Assembly (NCBI RefSeq): GCF_000417875.1
Contig: NW_006920873.1
Span: forward strand, 603,067-667,066
Source of the DNA: Pseudozyma flocculosa PF-1
Lineage: Eukaryota; Basidiomycota; Ustilaginomycetes; Ustilaginales; Ustilaginaceae
DNA: 64,000 nt
Direction: 5' to 3'
A model generated the notes under the pieces. That model was not told the DNA's origin. It saw only the letters and a program-made list of their open reading frames with translations, and made no database searches. This document shows, in pieces, positions 55,122 through 64,000 of this stretch; position 1 is the first letter of the stretch; every line of letters begins with the position of its first letter. A program made the position numbers and the translations under genes.

Positions 55122-57471
55122 ATGCCCGCCAAGCTCTACTTTGACCCGTCACTCTGGCTTCAGGTAGGTCCGCTCATCTTCCCCTTCTCGTCTACGACCG
55201 TGATGGCCTCGTTGTGCTCACGACGCCTGCCTCGGCTCTTCCTCGCACGACGCCGCAGAGGCAAGCCTGGGTCCTCACCAAATTGCGACAGGAAAAGGTC
55301 GATTCGGTGAGTGAAGAAACCACCGCCACCACTGCGGCTTCCCCCAAGGCTGCGGAGGCATGGCACGGCCGGGCTCAGAGGCGAGATCGACGCGACTGAC
55401 CTAAATCCGCTCGACCTGTTCCTCGCTTTGCCGGAACCGTGCTCCCTTGGCTCGCCCAGGTTGTCGATCTGGGCTGCGCCAATGGCACGCTGCTCTCAGC
55501 ACTGATGCAGCCTGCCTTCCAGGTTGACAGCTTCCCTGCGCAGCGCTTTCCCGGAATCGACTCGGACGCCAACGAAGGAGGGGCGGCCAAGCTGCTGCCG
55601 CCTAGGCATTGGACGCGCGCACACGCCGACATCAACCTCAGCCGGCTGGCTGGCCTCGACGTCGATGCAGAGGCGCTCCGCAACGCCCGCTCCGCGCTCT
55701 CTGTTCACGGCCAGGCGATAGCCGAGACGAGACCGCGCTGGCGCTCGCTCGAGGTCAAGCTGTTCGAGGGTCCCTTCGAGTCATATAACGAGAGCCTTTC
55801 CGGATATGAGGCCTTTGTGGCCACAGAAGTGTGAGTCTGTCGCGCCGACGCCGAGGCCGCGTTGTTTGGCTGTCGCCTAGCTTGCTCGATGTTGACCTCT
55901 CGTCATGTGCGTGCCCCTTATCCCCCCCCTGCAGCATCGAACACCTCGACGAGCCTGCCCTGGAGCAGTTTGGGCCCGTCGTGCTGGGACGCTACCGCCC
56001 TCGCATCCTGCTGGTCACCACGCCCAACTACTGCTTCAACGCGCACTTTGGCGGCGACCTCTCCACGCGACCAGGCTTTCCGGACCCCTCCGGCCGCACC
56101 AATCGCGTCTTCCGCCACGACGACCACAAGTTTGAGTGGACGCCCGACGAGTTCCGACAGTGGTGCGAGGCGACGGCCGAGGCTCACGGCTACGATGTCG
56201 AAGTCGGCGGAGTCGGACAGGGAATCCACCGACGCAGCCCTGGCGAATCGTCGTCCAACGGCGGGGCGAGGACGAGACGACCGCGGACGGGCGACGATGA
56301 AGATGCGACGCTGCGCTACGCCAGCCAGACGGCCATCTTCCGCCGCCGCTCGGCCTCGCCTCGTTCTCAGAACGGCGAGGCGAGCGAAGGGCCAGCTCCT
56401 GACACCGAGTACTTCAGCATCAACTCGAGCCTGGGCCAGGCCGGATCGTCCGTGCCCGCGGTGTCCGTCCCGCCGATGCGCGACCAGCACTGCGGCGAGA
56501 CGAGCCGCGACGAAGACGACGACGATGGCGGTGACGACGACGACGACGAACCTCGGGGTCGACGAGCGAGGAGCAGGAGGCCCGAGAACCTGCCGTTCCT
56601 GAGCAGTCCGTCGCCCGCCGCGGCGCTCGTGCCGCAGGTGGCCCTCGAGACGCTCTCTCGGGTACCCGTGCCGGCCACGCCCTTTGCTCAGGACACTTTT
56701 GCCAGCGCGGCACTGGCACACCGTTTGCTCTGGGACGAGTTCTACCCTTGCTGGCCTTCCTCGGGCTTCGGTGGAGCGGTGGATGCATTCGGCAGGCTGT
56801 CGCGCAGCCCGCCCAAAGGCCTCCTGCGCGACGCCAGGCAGCAGGCGACCGAGGTCCGCTCAACCGATGAGATCCTCGCAGCGGTGGTGGAGAAGCAGAG
56901 GCAGCTCTTCATCGCAGCGCAGTGGAGCGACTACGACGAGGGGGGAGCCAAGCTGAGCGGCCAGGCCCCAAGGTGGGAGGCCAAGGCCAAGCTGCTCGAC
57001 GTTTGGTACGACGACCAGGTGCGCGGATCCTGCGCCGGTAGGATCGGCGTGCTGCTGGATGCGCTGCGGCTCTCGGCCGCCCAAGCCGACGCGCTGTCCC
57101 AGGGCACCGCCAAGCTGTCGTTGTCCGGCCTCGGCCATGGCGAGAGGCCGGTGCAGGTGCGGCGGGAGGAGACCATCGTCGGCGTATCCAACAGCGGCGA
57201 GTGGGAGCTGCGCATCGTCACCGACCACCGGGAGCTCGCTGAGCCGGAGGCCGCCAACGAGCAGCGAGGCACCAACGACAACGGCAACGGCCGCGCGGCG
57301 GCAGAGGACGCGGCGGCAGACTTTGACTCGGAGCTCTGGCTCGTGCACACGAGGCACGACACGGTCAAGCTGTGGCACGACAAGGTGCAAGAGGCCAAGC
57401 GCTGGATCCCGCAGAGCTACGCCAAGCCGTGGAAGAGCAAGGCCTCGGTCCCGCCCGCCTCGTGGGATTGA
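55122..57471 (+). CDS. HEN1: HEN1 small-RNA 2'-O-methyltransferase
   Basis: Transfers methyl from S-adenosylmethionine to the 2'-OH of the 3'-terminal nucleotide of small RNAs, protecting them. Four exons, 55122-55163, 55259-55306, 55460-55830 and 55935-57471, encode 665 residues. The first two tiny exons give MPAKLYFDPSLWLQ and RQAWVLTKLRQEKVDS, leading into the SAM motif VVDLGCANG (31-39). The Mg2+-binding set of HEN1 is visible: Glu153, Glu156 and His157 (ATEVIEH, spliced across intron 3) and His218 in HDDHKFEW. The LLVTTPNYCFN and VEVGGVG motifs also match. The C-terminal ~430 residues are poorly conserved, with an acidic low-complexity insert, and no La or dsRNA-binding domain as in plant HEN1 is seen. 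The presence of this gene suggests a small-RNA pathway in this fungus. Confidence 0.92.
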
Positions 57472-58155
57472 TGGCGGTGCGAGAACCGACCGCCGCGAGA
57501 GAGGATGCGTTGCGTTGCGTGCAAGGCCAAGATCGTTGAAAAGCAAAAACGCCCGCGCCGCACCGCGCGCAACCAGGCGGCGACCAGATCGAAGCGACGA
57601 GAGACAAGACAAGGCGAGGCAGAGGTGGTCGACCATCGACCCGTATCGATGACACCGTGGGCTGCAACCGAAGCAGCGGCGATGCTCCCATCCAAAAACG
57701 ATGCTACGTTTCCCGACCACCGATCGCTTCATCCCCCGCCCCCTCTCTCTTTCGGGGCGCTTGGGCCCGGGGAAGATCCCGGGGATGGAGTGAGTCGTCC
57801 ATCCAAACGTGTCGGCCAGCCGGCCCCGCGACACGAATAGCACAAAAGCATAGGCCCTCTTTTTCTCCAGCGCTGCGCTGCGCTGCGATGCGCTGATCGA
57901 CCCCGATGTCGATGCCGATGCAGATGTCGGTGCACGTGCAATACCATGCGATGCCGCAGAGCGAATCGAGAGGCGGCGCGAATGCGAGAGGTGGTGCTGT
58001 GCGGTGCGGTGGATGATGGTCTGAGCGATTCGACCGATAGTTTTGGATGATACGCTCGACGCGGCAGAGTGGTTGGTGGCAAAAACAAGGAGGGGCGGCG
58101 GTGGTGCTGATACAAACGAGTGCAGCTGGCCCGGGACGGCGGTGGCGAGAGCGGA
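57472..58155. other. Convergent intergenic region, HEN1 / YL1
   Basis: Holds the two 3' UTRs. A CTGCG repeat (about 57873-57893) and a GATG/GCAG-rich patch lie within it. No gene recognised. Confidence 0.5.
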
Positions 58156-60462
58156 TCAGGTCTTCCGTGCCCCTCTGCGACCCGACCTCGTCGATCCGGC
58201 AGGTAACTGGGCCGCAGCCGCCATAATGGCCTCCTCATCGCCCGGCGCGACGGCAGGAGTCCAGACCATCTCGTACCGCGGTTTCGTCGCCGGCGTCGTG
58301 GTCGTGGAAGGCGCTGACGGAGAAGGGTCGTTGGTCCTTCTTTCTGCTCTCGGCTCCGACTCGACGGCGGGCATCGACGCTCCGACGACGCTGGCGCCGC
58401 CCTTGCCCGCTCCCCTGGTCCGGGCTGGGCGGGATGATGCGGCGGAGAGTGATGCGAACACGCCCGCGGCGCCCGCTTCGTCCTCGGCTTGGACGTAGCA
58501 GCCCAACTCGATCGGCGCCGCCCCCCGACCCACCATGAGCGAAGCCAGGCCAGAAGGATCGCCTCGCCTCTTACCGCCCCTCCTGCCTCCCTTGCGTCGC
58601 GCACCATCACCATCGTCTTCCTCCCCGTCGTCGTCCCTGCCGCCACGCTCGCCATCGTCGTCGTGCGCCCGCCTCTCCTTGTCGCCCATCTGTGCGTCGA
58701 TCTCCTCCTCGCTCCGGCCGGTCCAGATGAAGCGGCTCTTGAGCACGTCGGTGATGATCTTGTACGCCTTGGCGTTGGCGTACGGGATGCCCGTCCGCGG
58801 GTCGCGGTAGAGGGCGGGCAGGCCGGTGATGGGGCAGATCGACTGGCGCGGTCGTAGCGGCCGGTTGCGCGCCGGTACGATGGGCACAGAGGACCACGAG
58901 CAGTGGTCGCCCAGCAGCACCCGGAAGTCGTCCTCCCACGTCCAGTCCTCTGGTGTCCGTTCGACAGAGAGGACGGTGCGCGCTTGCAGCGGCCCCCACT
59001 TTTGCGCAGCAGAGTCGTCGCCGACTGTTGCTGCTGCTGCTGCTTTGTCGGAGATCGAGGTAGGCTGGGCGCTGCCCGTTAGCTGGACCGGGCCGGAGGA
59101 AGAGGCCTGACGTGCGTCCTGCTGCGCCTTGAGCCTCAAAGCTTCTGCCCGAGCGGCCACAGCAGGATCCTCTGTGAGATCTATTGCGGTGGCGAGGGAC
59201 GGTTGCGTTGGCATGGGAGTTGCTGGTGCTGGTGTCGATGGTGCTGGCGGGACAGCTTCTGTTGGTTGCAGTGTTGCTGGGAGCGGGGGCGTGCCGGGTT
59301 CCTCGGAGGGCTGCTTGTCGATGGCACGTTCAGATACAGCAGCCTGTTCGGCTTGGTTCGATGCTGCAGTGGCCTCTTGCGACGTGCGGGGCCTCTGGTC
59401 GTCGTGAACGGGATTGATGATGGCGGTCTCTGTCGCTCTCTCGGGCTCGTCTTGTCTGTGCTCGTCAACATCCATTCGCTCTTCGTCACCTTGCTCGTCC
59501 TTGGATTGCGTCTGGCTGCGCGCAGCGTCTGTCCTCTCTGCCTGGTCATTGTCCTTGGGCTGTCTCCCTTGATCGTCCTTGCTGTCGTCATCGTTCGTCT
59601 CGTCCGCTTGCGTTGAGGTTGAGCTGGAAACGAGCAGAGGCCTCAGTCCAACGCTGACCCAGCGTACGAAAGGGCCCTGTATCCGCTCCTTCCTCACCCT
59701 GTCCTTGGCCCGCCGCGCTTCTTCCTGCTGTAGGAACTTCTTCAGGCTCTCGCGGTTCTTCTCCTCTGTCTCGAGTGCCTCTGCGATCAGGGCGTCCTGG
59801 GTAAGCTGAGGTCGTCGTTTCGGTGCGTGGCGAACGGGGAGGGCGGCCTTGCGCTCTTGTGCCTCGCGCAGCTTTTCCTCGACCTCGAGCTTGTTCTGGA
59901 CGGTGGCGCTGCGGCTGCTGGTGCGCAGGCTGCGCGGGCCTGGCGAGCCGGTTTCTGACGTGTTGGCGGTTGATGACGGGTCGGCGTGCGAGGGTGCAAA
60001 GGCGATGCGGCGCCGCTTGGATCCTCGTCGGGACGAGGCCTCGCCGTCGCCGCCGTCGTCGTGATCTGCAGCCTGCTGGTCTTCTCTCCGCCTGTCGCTT
60101 TCCCTCCTCGCAGGCTTCGGAGGTGGTGGACGTATGGCGGGACGGCGGACGTGGACGGGCACGGCCTTTGCCCTCTTGGCCTTCCTCTCTGCGCGCTCAG
60201 CCTCCTCGAGCCTCCTCTCTCCGGCCTCTTCATCGTCGCTCTCTCCACCGCCTTGTCCGTCGGAGCTGTCGCGGTCAAAGTCGGAGTCAAATACGTCCTG
60301 CTCCTCTTGCGCCTCGAAGTCGATGTCGTCCTCGACCTCTTCAAAGAGCTCGTCTCGTTCCAGCTCCTGTTCCAGCAGCGCCTTCATGCGGTTGCCGGCC
60401 GTGCTGCGACGGGCGCGGCCGTGGACCAGCATGTCGGCGTCTGCGTCTCCACGAGGTGCCAT
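58156..60462 (-). CDS. SWC2: YL1/Swc2 (VPS72), SWR1-complex H2A.Z chaperone subunit
   Basis: Subunit of the SWR1 chromatin remodeller that binds H2A.Z-H2B and nucleosome-free DNA. Single exon, 768 residues, about twice the animal length. The N-terminal YL1 region shows RRSTAGNRMKALLEQELE and an acidic H2A.Z-binding stretch (DDIDFEAQEEQDVFDSDFDRDSSD, about 45-68), then basic DNA-binding sequence (GSKRRRIAF) and a coiled-coil-like EEKNRESLKKFLQQEEARRAKDR helix ending GPFVRWVS. About 220 residues of Gln/Glu/Pro/Ala-rich linker follow. The YL1_C domain starts near 480-540 with CSWSSVPIVPARNRPLRPRQ and the signature ICPITGLPALYRDPRTGIPY. A roughly 180-residue basic/acidic disordered tail is additional. 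It is divergent from CWF18 with 294 bp between starts. Confidence 0.93.
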   Translation of the reverse strand: MAPRGDADADMLVHGRARRSTAGNRMKALLEQELERDELFEEVEDDIDFEAQEEQDVFDSDFDRDSSDGQGGGESDDEEAGERRLEEAERAERKAKRAKAVPVHVRRPAIRPPPPKPARRESDRRREDQQAADHDDGGDGEASSRRGSKRRRIAFAPSHADPSSTANTSETGSPGPRSLRTSSRSATVQNKLEVEEKLREAQERKAALPVRHAPKRRPQLTQDALIAEALETEEKNRESLKKFLQQEEARRAKDRVRKERIQGPFVRWVSVGLRPLLVSSSTSTQADETNDDDSKDDQGRQPKDNDQAERTDAARSQTQSKDEQGDEERMDVDEHRQDEPERATETAIINPVHDDQRPRTSQEATAASNQAEQAAVSERAIDKQPSEEPGTPPLPATLQPTEAVPPAPSTPAPATPMPTQPSLATAIDLTEDPAVAARAEALRLKAQQDARQASSSGPVQLTGSAQPTSISDKAAAAATVGDDSAAQKWGPLQARTVLSVERTPEDWTWEDDFRVLLGDHCSWSSVPIVPARNRPLRPRQSICPITGLPALYRDPRTGIPYANAKAYKIITDVLKSRFIWTGRSEEEIDAQMGDKERRAHDDDGERGGRDDDGEEDDGDGARRKGGRRGGKRRGDPSGLASLMVGRGAAPIELGCYVQAEDEAGAAGVFASLSAASSRPARTRGAGKGGASVVGASMPAVESEPRAERRTNDPSPSAPSTTTTPATKPRYEMVWTPAVAPGDEEAIMAAAAQLPAGSTRSGRRGARKT

Positions 60463-60756
60463 CTCGGGAGAAGATCGAGCTTCGGCGGCCAGGGTCGAAG
60501 CGAGGTGACGTTGCGAGTGAGGCTGTCGTGTGTGATTGAAGGCGGTGGTGGTGGTGGTGGGTGGGGAAGCGACTGAGTTGGTTGCGAGGCCATGCGAGGC
60601 CAGGCCAGGCCAGGCCGAGGGTCCATCCGTCCTCTTCCGATTTCCGAAGCTGCCGTCCTCGACCCTCCAGAATTCAAGGGTCGCGCATCTCGACCCTCAC
60701 CCACACCACCACCACCGCTTCACCCTCCCTCTGCGTCCGGCCCACGTCACCCCGCC
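60463..60756. promoter_or_regulatory. Bidirectional promoter YL1 / CWF18
   Basis: The 294 bp between two divergent start codons must serve both genes. It contains four perfect GGCCA units (60597-60618), a CCACC/GGTGG trinucleotide patch on each side, and no recognisable TATA element. Confidence 0.6.
60597..60618. repeat. (GGCCA)4 inside the bidirectional promoter
   Basis: Four GGCCA units in the centre of the YL1/CWF18 promoter. It is the only block of this repeat family placed within 200 bp of two start codons. Confidence 0.9.
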
Positions 60757-61534
60757 ATGGAAGCAGCATCGATCGCGCGCAAGTCGAAGCTCGAGGCGCT
60801 GCGCAAACGAAAGGCGGACGAGGCGGCCGGCCTCGTCGATGCATCGGCCAACGACGACGGCGACGGCCGCGACGTCGGCCTGATTGTTAAGCGCCACTTC
60901 CGCAACTACGACCCGCAGACGGGACAGGTCCGTCGCTTCGGCGGTCCCAAGGACCTCAAGGATACCGTCGAGGAGGCTGTCAGGGGCTTGCAGGAGCAGA
61001 CGATCGCGCTCGACGATCTCAAGAGGGCAGAGGAACTTGTGAGTCGCACTGCCTCCGCCTTGTTCTGCGCGAGCACAAGCACGTTCGGTTGGACCTTTCC
61101 CAGCTGACCGATCTTCTGTGCCTTGATCTATTGCTCGACGGCTGCTAGGACCTCACCAACATCGCACCCAAACGGGCCAATTGGGACCTGAAACGCGACA
61201 TGGAGCGGCGTCTGCAGAAGCTCCAGCGCAGGGACAAGGAGGCCATCCTCATCCTCATCCGTACGTCCCTCTCCCCCTCCCTCTCCCTTGGCCTCCGAGA
61301 TCATCTGTCGGACCTCTTCCAGCCGTACTGACACTCTGCGTTGTCCTACGGTTTGCCCTCGCCATCCCGCCCCCTCGCCCGACAGGCCAGCGCATCCAGG
61401 CCCAGCAAAAGGCCGCTACCGGCTCATCAACCTCTTCCGTCCAGGCCGACCTCACTGCCGCCACCGCAGAAATGGCCGCCACCGCCACCGCAGACGTCGA
61501 TGCCGCAGACCTCTCCGACTCCGACGACGAGTGA
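60757..61534 (+). CDS. CWF18: Pre-mRNA splicing factor CWF18 (CCDC12 family)
   Basis: Small spliceosome (NineTeen/activated complex) component. Three exons, 60757-61038, 61149-61260 and 61386-61534 (introns 110 and 125 nt, GTGAGT and GTACGT), give 180 residues, normal length. Motifs of the family are SKLEALRKRKADE near the N-terminus, LIVKRHFRNYDPQTGQ (KFRNYxP-type core), then ANWDLKRDMERRLQKLQRRDKEAILILIRQRI, a long helix. The last about 45 residues are Ala/Thr/Asp-rich and end DLSDSDDE, an acidic tail with casein-kinase-2-like sites. All exon joins keep frame and restore conserved residues. Confidence 0.93.
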
Positions 61535-61932
61535 TGCAATCGTTTTCCCCCGTACACCCTGCCTTGAGGCGATGCCTCGATCCAGCCTGGCCTCGCCCTG
61601 TACTTGTACCGTGCCCGTCTCTCTCTGAAAATCAGGAAGCCCCCTTGCACCAAGTCCGTTGCTCATGTGCGCCTGACATCGTCAAGGCCAGCGAGAGAGT
61701 CGATGCTTGACGAGGCGGGTCGGATTGCGACGGCATGCAGCATCGCAAAGGGGAAAAATCGGGGTCTATGGTTACATCGCAGGCCGGCCACCTTCCACGG
61801 CACGGGCCTGCGTTTTGGGTGCAGCGAATCGGAGAGCAAGAATCAGGGGTCGAGCACGGGCAAGGGCGGAAGCAGAAGCAAGGGCACACAGGTGGGCGTA
61901 GTCGTCGCCGCAACACAGCGCCGCTTCCGCCG
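61535..61932. other. Convergent intergenic region, CWF18 / ADE4
   Basis: The 398 bp between stops hold the two 3' UTRs. No additional gene or repeat of note. Confidence 0.5.
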
Positions 61933-63905
61933 CTATCGCGACCAGCCGTTGTACAGCCCGATGTCGTCTGCGCCGTTCATCGGCCCGCTGCAGCCCGTGG
62001 CCTCGGGCTCGTCGTTCTCCTCGTCGTCGTCCTGCCCCAGCCGCCTCTTGCGCTGGCCGTTGGCGCCCGCCGTTGCCGCCGCCGTCGCGGCAGGCGTCTG
62101 GCCGGTGACGACGGGCTGGGACGCCATCTTCTCGTCGTTGGCGCCGTCGGCGGGCGCCTTGACCTCGATGGCAGCGCCCGCCGCAGCCTGCTGCTTGGCG
62201 GCGTTGGCGTCGGCGATGGCCGGCACCCTTCCGGCCGCCTTTTTGAGCTTGGCGTTCTCGCTGCGCAGGCCCTCGAGGTGCGCAATGTAGTCCTGGTCGA
62301 CACCGCCGGTGACATAGTGGCCATCGAAGACGGAGCAGTCAAACTGCTTGAGCTCCGGGTTAAACTGGCGCACGCTCTCGATGAGGTCGTCGAGCGTCTG
62401 GTAGATGACCATGTCAGCGCCAATGTACTCGGCCACCTGCTCGACGGTGCGGTCGTGAGCGACGAGCTCGTGGCGCGACGGCATGTCGATGCCGTAGACG
62501 TTGGAGAAGCGGATCGGCGGCGCGCACGAGGCGACAATCACCTTCTTGGCGCCGGCGTCGCGCGCCATCTGGATGATCTCCTTGGATGTCGTGCCTCGGA
62601 CGATTGAGTCGTCGACCAGCAGCACGTTCTTGCCGTCAAACTCGAGCGCCATGGCGTTGAGCTTCCTCCGCACGTTTTTCCTGCGCACGCTCTGTCCGGG
62701 CATGATAAAGGTGCGGCCGACGTAGCGGTTCTTGACAAAGCCCTCGCGGTAGGGGATGTTGAGGTGCTGGGCCGCCTGGAGCGCAGCCACGCGCGACGTG
62801 TCCGGCACGGGGATGACGACGTCGATGGTCTCGCCGCGCGCCTCGAGCTGCCTGCGCACCTCGTCGGCGAGCTTGTCGCCCATGGCCATCCTGCTGCGGT
62901 ACACGCTGACGCCGTCGATGACGCTGTCGGGACGCGCAAAGTAGACGTACTCGAAGATGTCGGGCGCAAAGGTGTAGGCCTGCGGGTCGGCCGCCTTGGG
63001 CGTCAGCAGGCGGCGCGAGACGGCGTGCTTGGTGATGATGACGGCCTCGCCCGCCGCGATGTCCTCAAAGTTCTCAAAGCCGAGCGCGTCCGAGACGACC
63101 GACTCGGAGGTGAAGCAGTAGTCCTTGCCGTGGCCCTCGATGGGCACGTCGGAGCTGCCGGCGCCGAGGGCGGGGCGCGAGCACATGCCGAGGGGCCGGA
63201 TGCCGTTGGGGTCGCGGAAGGCGATGATGCCGAACCCGGCGAGCATGGCGACGCAGGCGTAGCCGCCCTTGCACTGTTTCATGAGGTCGCGGATGGCGGT
63301 GAAGATGTCCTCCTCGTTGATGCGGAACTTGCCCGTCTTTTGCAGGTTGTTTGCAAAGATGTTGAGCAGCACCTCGGAGTCGGAGTCGGTGTTGATGTGG
63401 CGGTGGGCGTCGGCGTCGAGGAACTTGCGCAGCTCGTCGGTGTTGATGAGGTTGCCGTTGTGGGCAAACGTGATGCCGTAGGGGCTGTTGACGTAGAAGG
63501 GCTGCGCCTCGGCGTGGGCAGAGGAGCCGGCGGTAGGGTATCGGACTGCGACGCAGCAGGGCCGGGGGAGGCAAGGGGGTGCGGAAAGGCAGTCACGGTC
63601 CGAAGGCAAGAGGAGTGAGTGCGCGATACGCAGCGATGGCAACCAAAGGTGCCGGCCTACCGCTGCCGCTGCTGCTCACCATGACCGATGCCCATGTTGC
63701 CGACGAGGCGGGCGAGGGCGTTGACGTCAAAGACGTCCCTGACCATGCCGTTGGCCTTGCACTGGTAGAACCTTCCTCCTGCACCGCAGGTGACGATGCC
63801 CGCCGCATCCTGGCCGCGATGCTGGAGGAGAGAGAGGGCCTCGTTGATCTCGGGGGCCGCGGCCTGGTTGGCCGCAGCGAGGAGGAGCGCGGTGATGCCA
63901 CACAT
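61933..63905 (-). CDS. ADE4: Amidophosphoribosyltransferase (glutamine PRPP amidotransferase)
   Basis: First committed step of purine synthesis: PRPP + glutamine to phosphoribosylamine + glutamate + PPi, cytosolic. Two exons, 63905-63680 and 63545-61933 (134-nt GTGAGC intron), encode 612 residues. The N-terminal class II glutamine amidotransferase domain starts MCGI, with Cys2 as nucleophile after Met removal. It continues LLQHRGQDAAGIV and, across the intron, MGIGHVRYPTAG, then FAHNGNLINT. The phosphoribosyltransferase domain carries the PRPP loop VLLVDDSIVRGTTS (about 380-392) and the flexible catalytic stretch GRTFIMPGQSVRRKNVR. It lacks the Cys-rich propeptide and Fe-S ligands typical of the Bacillus and animal enzymes, fitting the E. 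coli/yeast type. About 90 residues of Ala/Gly-rich, then acidic, C-terminal tail exceed the yeast length. Confidence 0.96.
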
Positions 63906-64000
63906 GACGAGGGGCGGAGGCGGGGCTTCAAGCCGAGGGCGAGGGCGAGGGCGAGGGTAGAGGACGAGGGGCAGGAGGAAGAAGAAGAGGACGGAGGAGG
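63906..64000. other. Start of the ADE4 upstream region
   Basis: Only 95 bases before the window edge. They are GA-rich on the plus strand (CT-rich on the transcribed strand), consistent with a pyrimidine-rich 5' leader. Confidence 0.5.

Noticed and set aside
1..64000. Mobile elements or CRISPR arrays
   Set aside because: No transposase, integrase or reverse transcriptase motif, no terminal inverted repeats that I could find, and no spaced direct repeats. The tandem repeats seen are simple microsatellites.

Overview
This is a GC-rich nuclear contig from a fungus, most likely a basidiomycete of the Ustilaginomycotina (smut-like fungi and relatives). The support is: spliceosomal introns that are few and short (I placed 23, 94 to 190 nt, 16 of them starting GTGAGT); strongly GC3-biased codons; a basidiomycete-type gene set (FunK1-like kinase, SCAP, senescence-domain protein, Iml2-family protein); and single-exon or two-exon genes several kb long. 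The species cannot be named from the sequence alone. There are no bacterial operons, CRISPR arrays, rRNA genes or convincing tRNA genes. Two runs of N (6718-6898 and 17824-18224) mark assembly gaps.

Layout, left to right: a SCAP-type sterol sensor (+, 773-5312); 6-phosphogluconate dehydrogenase with six exons including a 9-nt one (+, 7370-9577); an AIF2/FSP1-like oxidoreductase (+, 10393-11778) converging on a GST-fold protein (-, 11851-13282); splicing factor SF3B6 (-, 14370-14996); NAD-dependent methylene-THF dehydrogenase with a long N-terminal extension, broken by a gap (+, 16265-18507); a senescence/spartin-domain protein (-, 18823-20313); ISWI remodelling ATPase (+, 21536-25135); TEL2 (-, 25420-29420); a FunK1-like kinase (-, 29711-32755); a 2-oxoglutarate/Fe(II) dioxygenase (-, 33716-34930); a CRAL-TRIO (Sec14) plus Iml2/TTC39 fusion (-, 36539-41166); a C2H2 zinc-finger protein (-, 46169-47854); the small-RNA methyltransferase HEN1 (+, 55122-57471); the SWR1 subunit YL1/Swc2 (-, 58156-60462); the splicing factor CWF18/CCDC12 (+, 60757-61534); and PRPP amidotransferase (-, 61933-63905).

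The genes do not form one pathway cluster. They are mostly housekeeping functions: one-carbon, purine and pentose-phosphate metabolism (MTD1, ADE4, GND1); chromatin (ISWI, YL1); splicing (SF3B6, CWF18); PIKK maturation (TEL2); and sterol or lipid handling (SCAP, and probably the Sec14-Iml2 fusion). Two stretches of about 5.0 kb (41167-46168) and 7.3 kb (47855-55121) flank the C2H2 gene and contain no recognisable gene. They carry CCTG, TTGC and GGCCA microsatellites and a 23-nt poly(A).

The observations most worth following up are the Sec14-Iml2 fusion, the 9-nt exon, HEN1 in a probable smut relative, the N-terminally extended MTD1, and a SCAP whose COPII-sorting hexapeptide is assembled across an intron. 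I found no clearly new multi-gene system.
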